A stretch of 64,000 nucleotides of DNA from Puniceibacterium confluentis (GCF_007923445.1 NZ_VOJI01000009.1:1-64000); one strand, 5' to 3'; positions 17,427 to 27,029 are shown, numbered from the stretch's first letter. A program made the numbers and translations. The notes: generated by a model from the sequence alone, not told the origin.

Positions 17427-18935
17427 TCAGGCTGCCGTATCGTTGTGACCAAAATCCCTGGGCGAGAGCAGGGCGAGCTGCGCGCGGGCCCAGGCCTTGG
17501 TGTCATAGATGTCAACCATGCGCCGCAGTTCCGACATGCGGGTGCGACGCTCTTCCTCGGGCATGCTCAGCGCCAGTTCGATGGCATGGTCCATCGACCG
17601 GTTGGAGTAGGGGTTGGTCAGCACCGCCGAACTGAGTTCGATCGCGGCGCCCGCAAATTCCGACAGGATGAGCACCCCGTCACCGTCGGTGCGCGAGGCC
17701 GCAAATTCCTTGGCAACAAGGTTCATCCCGTCCGCCAGGGGCGTGATCCATGCAACATCCGCAGCACGGTAATAGGCCACCAGCGTCTCGAAGGGAATCG
17801 CCCGCGAGATCAGCGTCACCGGCGTCGAGGTGAAGGTGCCGAACCGCCCGTTGATCCGCCCGGCGATCTGTTCGATCTCTTCCTGAATGTCCCGGTAGGC
17901 AACCATGTTGCGGTTGGCGCTGACCGACACGTGCAGCAGGCGCAGATTGCCGATCAGCTCCGGTTTGCGGTCCAGCAGCCGCTCGAACGCCAGCAGCTGA
18001 TCGGCGCCGCCCTTGGTATAGTCGGTCCGACCCACCGACAGGATGAGCTGGGCGCCCCCCAGTTCGGTCTTGATGCCTCTGGCCCGTTCAGCAGTCTTGT
18101 CGTTCCCGGCCACCTCGTTGATGTAACGCGTATTCACGCCGACCGGCGTTGTACCCAGACGCACGACGTGGTTGCTGCCATCGTCCATGTGGATTTCGGT
18201 GGGCACGGTCCGGTCACTCAGCGCCGACCCCTCCGAGATGAAATCGGGATCGACCTTGATCCGTGGCACATGACCGACATCGCGCAGCGAGCGGACGACC
18301 GACACGAAGTTGGCCGCATAACGCGGGATGTGAAAGCCGACGACGTCACAGGCCAGCAGGCTGTCGATGATCTCTCCGCGCCAGGGCAGGACGTTGAACA
18401 TGTCCGCCGAGGGGAAGGGCGTGTGGTGAAAGAACGAGATCCGCACATCCGGGCGCAGCTGACGCAGATAGCCCGGCACCAGCCACAGGTTGTAATCGTG
18501 CACCCAGACCGACGCGCCCTTGGCGGCTTCGGCGGCAGCGGCTTCGGCAAAGGCCCAGTTCACTTCGCGAAAGGTCGGCCAGTCCACGGGGTCGTAGTTA
18601 TACTTTTCCTTGAAGCCGTGCAAAATTGGCCAGAATGCCTCTTTCGACGTGACATGGTAAAAGCTCTTGACCTGCGCCTCGGTCAGCGGCAGCCGCGACA
18701 CTGTATAGCTGCCAAAGCTGTCCTCGATCTCGACGACACGCTCGAACCCCGGGTTGGCGGTGTCCTCGGCGAGTTTCCAGGCCACCCATGCCGCATTGTC
18801 CACCGCACCGAAAAAGCTTTTGAGCGTCGGAACGATTCCGTTGGGGCTCTTGTTTTCCCTGAAGACGATTTTGCCGTTTTCCTCCACCTCTTCGTAGGGT
18901 TGGCGGTGGTAGACGATCACAAGATCGCTGGCCAT
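17427..18935 (-). CDS. ggpS: Probable glucosylglycerol-phosphate synthase (GT20 family)
   Basis: A 502-residue GT20 glycosyltransferase. The N-terminal pattern [17 protein letters not shown], then [13 protein letters not shown] and [15 protein letters not shown], matches cyanobacterial GgpS much better than OtsA trehalose-phosphate synthases. Shared GT20 motifs are [45 protein letters not shown] and LSEFAGAA. GgpS joins glucose from ADP-glucose to glycerol 3-phosphate. The upstream genes encode a glycerol-3-phosphate dehydrogenase and a HAD phosphatase, which fits this pathway. The start lies one base after the phosphatase stop, with AAAGGAGA inside that gene. Donor specificity (ADP- or UDP-glucose) is not visible. 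Confidence 0.83.
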   Translation of the reverse strand: MASDLVIVYHRQPYEEVEENGKIVFRENKSPNGIVPTLKSFFGAVDNAAWVAWKLAEDTANPGFERVVEIEDSFGSYTVSRLPLTEAQVKSFYHVTSKEAFWPILHGFKEKYNYDPVDWPTFREVNWAFAEAAAAEAAKGASVWVHDYNLWLVPGYLRQLRPDVRISFFHHTPFPSADMFNVLPWRGEIIDSLLACDVVGFHIPRYAANFVSVVRSLRDVGHVPRIKVDPDFISEGSALSDRTVPTEIHMDDGSNHVVRLGTTPVGVNTRYINEVAGNDKTAERARGIKTELGGAQLILSVGRTDYTKGGADQLLAFERLLDRKPELIGNLRLLHVSVSANRNMVAYRDIQEEIEQIAGRINGRFGTFTSTPVTLISRAIPFETLVAYYRAADVAWITPLADGMNLVAKEFAASRTDGDGVLILSEFAGAAIELSSAVLTNPYSNRSMDHAIELALSMPEEERRTRMSELRRMVDIYDTKAWARAQLALLSPRDFGHNDTAA

Positions 18936-18936
18936 G

Positions 18937-19716
18937 TCAGTCTCCTTTCGGGGTTGGATGCATGTTGCGGAGGGCCACGGCTTCGAGAATGCCGGCCGCC
19001 CCGACAGAGGTCGCCTTGTGGACCTCGCTCAGATCCTGAACGCGTGCGATCAGCTCGGGTTCCGATCCGCCCACCGCCACCGCCGGAAGGCCGCATTGCA
19101 ACATCGACAGATCATTGAGCGTATCACCCGCCGCGAGGACGGTTTCGGGCGCAATTTCCAGATGCGCCACCAGGCGCTTCAGTGACGGGCCCTTGCTGAC
19201 GCCGCGCGGCAGCACGTCAAAGTAGCGGTTGTCCGACACCAGCGAGTCATGCCCAAGCTGTTGCACGATGTCATGCGCTGACGGGTCAAAGCTGTCGGCA
19301 TGCAGATCGTAACTGACCCGGTAGCGGAAGTCGGTGGGCTGCAGGGTCAGGCCAGGGTGCCGGTGCAGCGCGGTACGCACCGAATTTCCGGCATCGCCCC
19401 AACGGGTTGCGATGTCTTCCTCCAGCGGCACGATCGGCTCGATCACCCGGTTGGCGACCCTGGCGATTGTGGTTCCGACGTCGCCGATCACATACTCCGG
19501 CCAGGGCACGCCGCTGTCGCATAACTCTCCGATGAACTTGGGGTCGCGCCCGGTGACGAAGATCAGGCCGATGGTGTCGCGGTTGGCTTCGATCCAGGAA
19601 TACAGCGTCCTGCGGTCGCGGTCCGATCCGCCAAGAAACGTGCCGTCCAGATCGGTGGCCAGTATGAATTTGCGGGCATTGATCGGCACAGAGGTCGGGC
19701 TGGTTTTCTGGGTCAT
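18937..19716 (-). CDS. HAD-superfamily phosphatase, probable glucosylglycerol-3-phosphate phosphatase
   Basis: A 259-residue HAD-IIB hydrolase of the sucrose-phosphate phosphatase type: catalytic TDLDGTFLGG with Asp22 and Asp24, motif II FVTGRD, motif III lysine in GVSKGPSLKRL and motif IV GDTLNDLSML. It overlaps the dehydrogenase stop by one base (TGATG) and is followed at once by ggpS, so it is probably the enzyme that removes phosphate from the GgpS product. In Pseudomonas-type systems a similar HAD domain is fused to GgpS; here the two are separate. Confidence 0.8.
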   Translation of the reverse strand: MTQKTSPTSVPINARKFILATDLDGTFLGGSDRDRRTLYSWIEANRDTIGLIFVTGRDPKFIGELCDSGVPWPEYVIGDVGTTIARVANRVIEPIVPLEEDIATRWGDAGNSVRTALHRHPGLTLQPTDFRYRVSYDLHADSFDPSAHDIVQQLGHDSLVSDNRYFDVLPRGVSKGPSLKRLVAHLEIAPETVLAAGDTLNDLSMLQCGLPAVAVGGSEPELIARVQDLSEVHKATSVGAAGILEAVALRNMHPTPKGD

Positions 19717-20858
19717 CAGGTCTCTCGCAATGTTGTCGGGTGCGCCAGTTCGATGTCCAGCGCCCGGGGTTCGGATTCGATGGGCCGCGCCCAGAGGTCG
19801 GAAAAGGCGGTGGTGAGGTCGGCGCCTTCGTAAAGAATGGCATGGACAGCTTCGCAGATCGGCATGCGCACGCGGATATGATGTGCCAGATCGACAACCG
19901 ACACGGCGTTCACTTCGCCTTCGACCACCACGTTGCGGCCGTCAAAGCATCTGGCGCGCGGAATGCCCTTGCCCAGCTGCACGCCCAGCGACATGTTGCG
20001 CGACGTCATGCTGGAACAGGTGAGCGTCAGGTCGCCTGCGCCCGAGAGGCCGGTGACAGTTTCCCGTCTCCCTCCCAGCGCTTCAGCCAGAAACTTCATC
20101 TCGTCGATCCCGCGCGTGATCAGCGCGGCGCGGGTGTTTTCGGCAAAGCCGGCACCCGTCATCATGCCACAGGCGATGGCGATCACGTTCTTGACCGCGC
20201 CGCCGATTTCGACGCCGACCGGATCGTCCGACACATAGGGCCGGAACGCCGCCGAGGACACCGACACGGCCAGACGCGCCGCCGGGCTTTCCGCTGGATT
20301 CAGCCTGTCGGCGTAGCTGAACGGAAAGGCGATCGTCGCGGCGGTCGGATGACCCAGCGCGGTTTCCTTGGCAAAGGTTGGCCCGGACAGGGCGCCGACG
20401 GGATGACCCGGCAGTTCTTCGGACACCACATGTGACAACAGAAAGCCGGTGCCGCGTTCGATGCCCTTGCAGCACAGCGCCAGCGGAACGCCCTTGGCCA
20501 GAAACGGCCGGATCGCGGTGCAAAGCGCGCGCAGGGTGCGGGACGGTGTGACGATCAGGACAGCCTCGGCGTCCTCCAGTGCAGCGGACAGGTCACTGGT
20601 GACCGAAATCCGGTCGTGCAGCGGGACATCAGGCAGGTATTCCGCGTTGATCCGGGTTGCCTGCACCGCGTCGCTCAACTGCTTGCGCCGTCCCCAAAGC
20701 CGTACATCGCGCCCGGCCGTCGCCGCAACCATCGCCAGAGCCGTGCCCCAGCTGCCCATCCCCAGGACCGCGATCCGCCCATAAGGCCTGGCATGCACAC
20801 GCACGGAAACAGCGTCGGATTTTCGGGACAATGACGTGTCCAAATCGTTCTGATTCAT
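19716..20858 (-). CDS. gpsA: NAD(P)-dependent glycerol-3-phosphate dehydrogenase
   Basis: A 380-residue protein that reduces dihydroxyacetone phosphate to sn-glycerol 3-phosphate. The nucleotide fold starts at IAVLGMGSWGTALA (glycines 33-38); CCKGIERGTG, ALSGPTFAKE, the catalytic-lysine stretch GGAVKNVIAIACG and GLSGAGDLTLTCSS follow. It is longer than usual GpsA (about 320-335) through a 28-residue N-terminal leader and a longer C-terminus, so it may be a paralogue dedicated to the solute pathway. ATG 20858 has AGGG upstream. It is the first gene of the operon. Confidence 0.9.
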   Translation of the reverse strand: MNQNDLDTSLSRKSDAVSVRVHARPYGRIAVLGMGSWGTALAMVAATAGRDVRLWGRRKQLSDAVQATRINAEYLPDVPLHDRISVTSDLSAALEDAEAVLIVTPSRTLRALCTAIRPFLAKGVPLALCCKGIERGTGFLLSHVVSEELPGHPVGALSGPTFAKETALGHPTAATIAFPFSYADRLNPAESPAARLAVSVSSAAFRPYVSDDPVGVEIGGAVKNVIAIACGMMTGAGFAENTRAALITRGIDEMKFLAEALGGRRETVTGLSGAGDLTLTCSSMTSRNMSLGVQLGKGIPRARCFDGRNVVVEGEVNAVSVVDLAHHIRVRMPICEAVHAILYEGADLTTAFSDLWARPIESEPRALDIELAHPTTLRET

Positions 20859-21201
20859 ATTTTCCCTTTTTCGGCGCGGGCCGAAGCACCGCCTATCTGA
20901 TACCACCGACACCCTTGTAGCTAGGGGGCCGCTGCATTCTGACCAGCATGGCATGGAGGTGTTTGCCGCGTCACCCGGCGCCAGACGCCCGATGACTAAA
21001 TGTTAAGCATATTTCGCTGTTTTTCGCCCTGACAACAGGCGCAACCGCCGCAATCCGGCAGGTTTCATGCAGAAAATCGCCCGGATGAAAGGGGTTTTGG
21101 CAATCCGTGACGACGCGGGCCATTTCGTCCGAAAATGGCGAGTTTTCCTTTAAGGCTCTGTAAGTATTCGAAAATTAAATGGGTAAGGAACTCTGAGCTA
21201 C

Positions 21202-21229
21202 CGGGCGCGTTCCGGCTGCGGAACGCCCG
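21202..21229 (+). repeat. Inverted repeat upstream of the galU promoter
   Basis: CGTTCCG and CGGAACG form a seven-base-pair stem, extended by CGGG/CCCG with a small bulge. It lies just before the TTGACA box, so it could be an operator or the end of a leftover transcript; no strong T tract follows. Confidence 0.5.
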
Positions 21230-21231
21230 CT

Positions 21232-21259
21232 TTGACAGACGCGTTGGTTCACATACATT
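21232..21259 (+). promoter_or_regulatory. Probable sigma-70-type promoter of galU
   Basis: A perfect TTGACA at 21232-21237 and TACATT at 21254-21259 with a 16-base spacer. Transcription would start near 21266, leaving about 55 untranslated bases before the galU ATG. Confidence 0.55.
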
Positions 21260-21321
21260 GACCTTAATGCTGCGCTGCGGCGATGGCGCGGAGTGAAACT
21301 CTCGATAGGAGACCTGACCAC

Positions 21322-22230
21322 ATGGAACTGAAAGAAGCCGAAACACCTTTGCCTGTGCGTACCGCGATCTTTCCCGTTGCCGGGCTGGGAACACGTTTCC
21401 TGCCGGCGACGAAGGCGACCCCGAAAGAGCTTTTGCCGGTCCTCGACCGACCGCTGATCCAATTTGCCATCGACGAGGCCCGCATGGCCGGAATCGAGCG
21501 GATGATCTTTGTCAGTCACCCCGCGAAATCGGCAATCGAGCGGTATGTGACGCACGACGCGGACCTGGACGCACAGCTCTGCGCCAAGGGCAAGACCGAG
21601 CTGGCCCGTGGTCTGGCTGCCGATGCCCTGGATCCCGGGGAAATTGATGTTCGGTTTGTGATGCAGGATCAGCCGCTTGGGCTGGGTCACGCGGTTCTCT
21701 GCGCCGCTGACGATGTGCTTCCGGGCCCGGTGGCGGTGATCCTGCCGGATGATCTGATCCTGGGCGAAACCGGCTGTCTGTCCGAGATGATCGCCGCCTA
21801 CGGTCGTGGCGGGGCAGGGCACATGGTCGCCACGATGCAGGTCGATGCCGAGGCGGTGAAAAGCTATGGCATTCTCTCGGTGACCGGACGCGACGAAAGG
21901 GTTCTCTGGGCGGACGGCATGGTGGAAAAGCCGGAGCCGAGCGATGCACCGTCCCGGCAGGCAGTTGTTGGCCGTTATATTCTGGACGGCTCGATTTTCG
22001 AGGATCTGCGCGATCAGAAACCGGGGACCGGCGGGGAAATCCAGCTGACCGATGCCATCTCGCGTGCCACGCCCCGCGTCGGCCTCAGTGGCTTTCGGTT
22101 CAGCGGTCAGCGGTACGACTGCGGGTCAAAGGAAGGCATGCTGCGGGCGATCCTGGCCTACGCCAATTCCATGTCGGATTTTCGCGATGTGATCGACGAT
22201 CACAACCGCAGTCTTCTGGCGGCCGAGTAA
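21322..22230 (+). CDS. galU: UTP--glucose-1-phosphate uridylyltransferase
   Basis: A 302-residue enzyme making UDP-glucose. Signature VAGLGTRFLPATKATPKELLPVLDRP lies at the N-terminus, then QLGLGHAV-type binding residues (QPLGLGHAVLCA), LPDDLIL, GMVEKP and YDCGSKEGML. ATG 21322 follows AGGAGA. UDP-glucose feeds surface sugars and other glycosyl transfers; if the neighbouring GT20 enzyme accepted UDP-glucose it would link directly, but cyanobacterial GgpS uses ADP-glucose. Confidence 0.95.
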   Translation: MELKEAETPLPVRTAIFPVAGLGTRFLPATKATPKELLPVLDRPLIQFAIDEARMAGIERMIFVSHPAKSAIERYVTHDADLDAQLCAKGKTELARGLAADALDPGEIDVRFVMQDQPLGLGHAVLCAADDVLPGPVAVILPDDLILGETGCLSEMIAAYGRGGAGHMVATMQVDAEAVKSYGILSVTGRDERVLWADGMVEKPEPSDAPSRQAVVGRYILDGSIFEDLRDQKPGTGGEIQLTDAISRATPRVGLSGFRFSGQRYDCGSKEGMLRAILAYANSMSDFRDVIDDHNRSLLAAE

Positions 22231-22249
22231 TCCGGGGCTTGAAACGACA

Positions 22250-22280
22250 AGGGCCCGCCGCGACGGCGTGCGGCGGCCCT
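22250..22280. terminator. Hairpin between convergent galU and PAS-protein genes
   Basis: AGGGCC-GCCGC and GCGGC-GGCCCT pair over about eleven bases around GACGGCGT, with one unpaired C on the left arm. The T tract is absent, so termination may be weak or need Rho. Confidence 0.5.
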
Positions 22281-22300
22281 AAACCTGCGGTTGCGGCGTC

Positions 22301-23029
22301 TCAATCGTCGTTTGACACAACTATCCGCAATTCCGGGCGCGACCTCCTGGGCGGTGCGGCGACAAAGGGCGTTGCCGGTTCATTGAACTGACGGGCGGCG
22401 CCAGTGTCCGATGAACGCGGCTCCTGGATGGCATCGCGTTGTTGGCTTACACTTCGCCGGACGAATTTTGCCTTGCCGGCAAACACCGGTTCGATGTTCA
22501 TGCCATCAAGCAGGAACCGTCGCGGTGCCCGCCCGATGCGCCCGCGCGTGACCAGACATCCCAGCGCGCGGCTGACATCCCCCATGTCCGAGCGCAGCGG
22601 CATCAGCAGCAACTGGCCGTCCAGCGACGGCTTGCCGAACCCGTCCTCGCCCAGCAGCCCGGTTCTGAGAATGGCCGGCTCCGCAAACACCCGGGTGAGG
22701 GCGTCGGACAGCATGTCCCGCGCAGCCGGGGCAAACAGGCTGCTGAGCGGCATGCCGGAAGTTTCCATGCCCATCACATCGGACAGGTGCGACCCGGCAA
22801 CCCGGATCTTGGCCATGCCCGGCGCGATCCGCTCGGCCAGAAAGGCAAATTCCAGCGCGCCTTCGATGCCGCGCGGGTCCACCTGACTGCGCGACGGGAT
22901 GACTCCGTTGCCACAGAGCGCATGCCAGTAGGAGTCCACCTCGCGGAGGGGTAAATTGCGACGATCCTGTTCATGGCCCATCATAGACACCACATTTATC
23001 TGATCACGAGTGACGCCAAACATCTGCAC
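22301..23029 (-). CDS. PAS-domain protein (PAS_5 family)
   Basis: A 242-residue cytoplasmic protein. Residues about 30-165 match the alphaproteobacterial PAS_5 family (DSYWHALCGNGVIPSRSQVDP, FAFLAERIAPGMAKIRVAGSHL, PLRSDMG...ALGCLVTRGRIG); the C-terminal 70 residues are Pro/Arg-rich and probably disordered. There is no output domain, so it may sense or bind a partner. ATG 23029 has AGGAG eight bases upstream; a second ATG two codons later is possible. It is divergent from yicC, with a palindrome in between. Confidence 0.83.
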   Translation of the reverse strand: MQMFGVTRDQINVVSMMGHEQDRRNLPLREVDSYWHALCGNGVIPSRSQVDPRGIEGALEFAFLAERIAPGMAKIRVAGSHLSDVMGMETSGMPLSSLFAPAARDMLSDALTRVFAEPAILRTGLLGEDGFGKPSLDGQLLLMPLRSDMGDVSRALGCLVTRGRIGRAPRRFLLDGMNIEPVFAGKAKFVRRSVSQQRDAIQEPRSSDTGAARQFNEPATPFVAAPPRRSRPELRIVVSNDD

Positions 23030-23057
23030 GCTCCTGAAACGAGTCAGGCATCGTTGC

Positions 23058-23075
23058 GGTTAACGGTTGTTAACC
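23058..23075. promoter_or_regulatory. GGTTAAC palindrome between the PAS gene and yicC
   Basis: GGTTAAC-GGTT-GTTAACC, a perfect seven-base inverted repeat with a four-base spacer, about 30 bases upstream of the PAS gene start. The TTAACC half-sites resemble the alphaproteobacterial CtrA box, but the TTAA spacing is six rather than seven bases. An operator role is inferred. Confidence 0.45.
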
Positions 23076-23218
23076 AAATGCCTGCACAAACCTTACTGAA
23101 GTATTAATACCGGAAGCTGTTTCATATTTCTTCTCAATTTGAACCAACTGGTTAATGGCTCCGGTCCGGTGCTTGCTTTGTGGCGGGGGGTCCAATAGGG
23201 GAAAGCCCGGAGGTGATC

Positions 23219-24109
23219 ATGCGGCAATCAATGACAGGATTTGCGGGCTCGGCGGGCGGGCTGGACGGCCTGAGATGGACCTGGGACATTCGTGGCGTCA
23301 ACGGCAAGGGGCTGGATCTGCGGTTCCGCGTGCCGGACTGGATCGAGGGGCTCGAGGCTGGGTTGCGCGCTGCCGCGACCAAGGCGGTGGTACGCGGCAA
23401 CATCACGGTGTCATTGCGGGTACAAGGCGCGGGCGACGACAGTGCGCTCGAGCTCAGCGACGATCACCTTGCCACGGTGCTGGACGCGATGGCGCGGATC
23501 GAAGCCCAGGCGATGTCGCTGGGATTGTCGCTTGCACCGTCGACGGCGGCGCAGATCGTCGGGTTGCGCGGCATTCTGGACGGACCGGCGGCCGAGACCG
23601 ATACCAAGGCGCTCTGCGCGATGCTGTTGCAGGAATTCACCGGCGTGCTGGACGATTTCATCGCGATGCGCGGGGCCGAGGGGGCCGCGTTGCAGACAAT
23701 CATGACCTCGCAGCTCGACGAGATCGCGGCACTGGTCAGCCAGGCAGCGGACCAATCTGCGGCGCGGCGCGACGAGCAGGCAGAGAAACTGCGCCTTGCT
23801 CTGGCCCGGGTGCTCGGGAACACCGATGGTGTCGATCCGCAGCGCGTGGCGCAGGAACTGGCGATCATCGCCGTCAAGGCGGATGTCACCGAAGAACTTG
23901 ACCGCTTGCGCGCGCATGTCCAGGCGGCGCGGGATCTGCTGGCGCAGACCGGGCCGGTGGGACGCAAGCTTGATTTCCTGATGCAGGAGTTCAACCGTGA
24001 GGCCAACACCCTGTGTTCCAAGGCGCAGTCCGTTGCCCTGACACAGGTGGGGCTGGCGTTGAAGACGGTGATTGATCAGATGCGCGAACAGGTACAGAAT
24101 GTGGAGTAG
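23219..24109 (+). CDS. yicC: YicC/YloC-family endoribonuclease
   Basis: A 296-residue protein with the YicC N-terminal stretch SMTGFAG and IRGVNGKGLDLRFRVPDW, and the C-terminal DUF1732 signature GRKLDFLMQEFNREANTLCSKA. YicC proteins are endoribonucleases. ATG 23219 follows GGAGGTGATC, a full match to the anti-Shine-Dalgarno, so it should be well translated. It is followed after three bases by gmk, a very common pairing. Confidence 0.93.
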   Translation: MRQSMTGFAGSAGGLDGLRWTWDIRGVNGKGLDLRFRVPDWIEGLEAGLRAAATKAVVRGNITVSLRVQGAGDDSALELSDDHLATVLDAMARIEAQAMSLGLSLAPSTAAQIVGLRGILDGPAAETDTKALCAMLLQEFTGVLDDFIAMRGAEGAALQTIMTSQLDEIAALVSQAADQSAARRDEQAEKLRLALARVLGNTDGVDPQRVAQELAIIAVKADVTEELDRLRAHVQAARDLLAQTGPVGRKLDFLMQEFNREANTLCSKAQSVALTQVGLALKTVIDQMREQVQNVE

Positions 24110-24112
24110 ACC

Positions 24113-24753
24113 ATGAGCAACCGTCGCGGCCTTCTGATCATCTTGTCCTCGCCGTCGGGTGCGGGGAAATCCACTCTGGCACGTCGGTTGCGGGCCTGGG
24201 ACGACAGGATCGTCTTTTCGGTTTCGGCCACCACCCGCGCGCCCCGCACCGGCGAAGTCGATGGATCGGATTACCACTTCATGTCCGATGCCAGCTTCAA
24301 GAAGCAGGTTTCGGGCGGCGGGATGCTGGAACATGCGCATGTGTTCGGCAATTTCTACGGTTCGCCCAAGGCGCCGGTGCGCGACGCCATCAGCGCCGGT
24401 CAGGATGTGCTGTTCGACATCGACTGGCAGGGTGCGCAACAGATCCGCAATTCGGATTTGGGGTTGCACACGCTGTCGATCTTTCTGCTGCCGCCCTCGA
24501 TCCTCGAACTGCGCCGCCGCCTCATTGCCCGCGGTCAGGACACCGAAGAGACGATTGCCCGGCGGATGCAGAAAAGCTGGGACGAGATCAGCCATTGGGA
24601 CGGGTATGACTTTGTGCTGGTGAACGACGATCTGGACGTGACCGAGGCGCACCTGAAAAGCATTGTGACCGCCGCGCGTCTGCGGCGCAGCCAGCAACCG
24701 GACCTGAATGCCCATGTGCGCAGGCTCCAGGACGAATTCGAGGAGGGACAGTC

Positions 24754-24757
<4 letters not shown>
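24113..24757 (+). CDS. gmk: Guanylate kinase
   Basis: A 214-residue enzyme that phosphorylates GMP to GDP. P-loop [10 protein letters not shown] near the N-terminus; GMP-binding residues in [16 protein letters not shown] and GSDYHFM; then [12 protein letters not shown] and [10 protein letters not shown], all standard. The stop overlaps the next ATG by four bases (ATGA), so translation is coupled to the carbonic-anhydrase-like gene. Confidence 0.97.
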
Positions 24758-25275
<518 letters not shown>

Positions 25276-25346
25276 CCCGGTGGCTGCCACGCGACCGGTC
25301 GCAGAGGCTGGTTGGCCGCGCGGTGTCCGGCGCGGCCACCGTCGGG

Positions 25347-26270
25347 CTAGAGCGAGCGGGGGGTCGGCCGGTCAAACACCCGGCGACCAAGCGCCGAAGC
25401 CGCAAGATCCACCATCAGCTGTGCCGTGCGGCCGCGTTCGTCGAGCATCGGATTGAGCTCGACCAGATCGAGCGAGGTCATCAGTCCGCTGTCATGCAGC
25501 ATTTCCATCACCAGATGCGCTTCGCGTACGGTGGCGCCGCCCGGTACCGTGGTGCCGACGGCCGGAGCAACCGACGGGTCAAGAAAATCCACGTCCAGCG
25601 AGACGTGCAGCGCGCCGTTGGCGGCGGCCACCGTGTCCAGAAACGCCCCCAGAAGTTTGGCGATGCCGTTTTCATCGATGTCACGCATGTCATGGCGGCG
25701 GATCTGCGTCGCCTCCAGCATCGCGCGTTCGGCGGCATCGACCGAGCGCAATCCGATGATGCAGACATTCTGCTCGGGAATCGGGTGGGGCACCGCCGGA
25801 AAGCCGTCGAAGCCCGGCCGTCCGGTCAGATAGCCCAGCGGCGTGCCGTGCAGGTTTCCCGAATCCGTGGTCTGAAGTGTGTGAAAATCGCTGTGCGCGT
25901 CGAGCCAGAGCACAAATTGCGGCTGGCCGCTGGCGGCGGCATGGGCGGCGACACCGTGCACCGTGCCCAGCGACAGCGCGTGGTCCCCGCCCAGAAAGAT
26001 CGGCATGCCCCGGCGGATCGCCTCTTGGGCCGCCCGGCTGAGCGCAGAGGTCCAGCCGATCGTTTCGGGCAGGGAATGCAGCCCCGGGCGTGGCGCAACG
26101 TCCGGGCAATCCGGTGCCACATTGCCCAGATCACTGACCTCATGGCCAAGGTCGCGCAGGGCGCCCGCCAGCCGCGCGGTGCGGAAGGCGTCCGGCCCCA
26201 TGAGACAGCCGAGCCGGGTCTTGCCACTGTCGACGGGGGCGCCAACCAGAAGGATGCGTTTGTTTTCCAT
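25347..26270 (-). CDS. rocF: Arginase
   Basis: A 307-residue ureohydrolase, splitting arginine to ornithine and urea. Manganese ligands are visible: His97 in FLGGDHALSLG, the DAHSD motif at 124-128 (LWLDAHSDFHT), and the two aspartates in LDVDFLDPS. The order and HGTPLGYLTG loop favour arginase over agmatinase. ATG 26270 follows AGGAG. Ornithine cyclodeaminase, often beside arginase in this group, is not here. Confidence 0.92.
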   Translation of the reverse strand: MENKRILLVGAPVDSGKTRLGCLMGPDAFRTARLAGALRDLGHEVSDLGNVAPDCPDVAPRPGLHSLPETIGWTSALSRAAQEAIRRGMPIFLGGDHALSLGTVHGVAAHAAASGQPQFVLWLDAHSDFHTLQTTDSGNLHGTPLGYLTGRPGFDGFPAVPHPIPEQNVCIIGLRSVDAAERAMLEATQIRRHDMRDIDENGIAKLLGAFLDTVAAANGALHVSLDVDFLDPSVAPAVGTTVPGGATVREAHLVMEMLHDSGLMTSLDLVELNPMLDERGRTAQLMVDLAASALGRRVFDRPTPRSL

Positions 26271-26384
26271 GGGGGCTCCTGCACGTTTGCCTGTGTGTGT
26301 CGCGGTCTGTTGCTGCACCGGTCCTAGCAGACATTTTCAGCCAGGGGGAGGCGTGGCGTCCGGAGCGTGGCGGCAACGCGCAAT

Positions 26385-26422
26385 CCTCTCAGGGTATCCC
26401 GGGCCTCTCAGGGTATCCCGGG
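26385..26422. repeat. 19-bp perfect tandem repeat, two copies
   Basis: CCTCTCAGGGTATCCCGGG occurs twice head to tail (26385-26403 and 26404-26422). Each copy also contains GGG-TAT-CCC, so the repeat can form small hairpins. It lies in the space between the arginase start and the creA stop. Confidence 0.9.
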
Positions 26423-26488
26423 CCGTCAGGCTGCTTGCGCGAACCCGGACCCTGGGGGCGCGGGCACGCGGATGGGGGCGGCCGCTGA

Positions 26489-26956
26489 TCAGTTTGACAC
26501 ATTCGCACCGTATAGCGGCACCGTCGAGATCGAGACTTTGGCAGAACCGTTGGTCAGTTCGGCGGCATGGGCAACGTAGATCAATGTCTGATTTTTCTCG
26601 TCGAACAACCGTTTGACCCGCAACGTCTTGAGAATGATCGAGCGCGAGGTGCGGAACACGTCTTCGCCGTCTTCGTCCCGTTCGATATCGCCGATCGTGA
26701 TCGGACCGGTCTGACGGCAGGCGATCGAGGCGTTGGACGGATCCTCGAACCAGTTGCCGTTCGACAGCCGGTCGATCACCGAACGGTCGAAATAGGCGAT
26801 ATGGCAGGTCACGCCCTGTACCTCCGGATCGGAGATTGCCTCGACGACGATATCGTTGCCGATCCAGTCGACGCCGATTTCACCGACTTCCTCCGCCACA
26901 CCCAGCGACGGGGCAACAAGGCAAAGGGCGAGGGCGGCGCAGCGGATGGCATTCAT
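26489..26956 (-). CDS. creA: CreA family periplasmic protein
   Basis: A 155-residue protein with signal peptide MNAIRCAALALCLVAPSLGVA. The mature part matches CreA: IVVEAISDPEVQGVTCHI, IACRQTGPI, SIILKTLRVKRLFD and TLIYVAHA, with the two conserved cysteines (VTCHI, IACRQ). CreA is a conserved exported protein of unknown function; the creBCD genes it accompanies in Escherichia coli are absent here. ATG 26956 follows GGAGA. Confidence 0.9.
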   Translation of the reverse strand: MNAIRCAALALCLVAPSLGVAEEVGEIGVDWIGNDIVVEAISDPEVQGVTCHIAYFDRSVIDRLSNGNWFEDPSNASIACRQTGPITIGDIERDEDGEDVFRTSRSIILKTLRVKRLFDEKNQTLIYVAHAAELTNGSAKVSISTVPLYGANVSN

Positions 26957-27029
26957 GGCAATCTCCGGAGTTTTCTGGTGCGGGGCATCATCGGGGGTAT
27001 CGCTGCGCCGGTGATGACGCGCGACTGGA

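Larger units (their letters stand above)
20859..21321. other. Divergent intergenic region between gpsA and galU
   Basis: 463 bases without a convincing gene. The central part (about 20990-21190) is A+T-richer than the surroundings. The galU side holds an inverted repeat and a likely promoter (listed separately). The gpsA promoter must also lie here, but I see no clear pair of -35/-10 boxes for it. Confidence 0.6.

Noticed and set aside
17427-18935. Trehalose-6-phosphate synthase (OtsA)
   Set aside because: The N-terminal stretches match GgpS better than OtsA, and the operon supplies glycerol 3-phosphate rather than glucose 6-phosphate. A trehalose role is not fully excluded.
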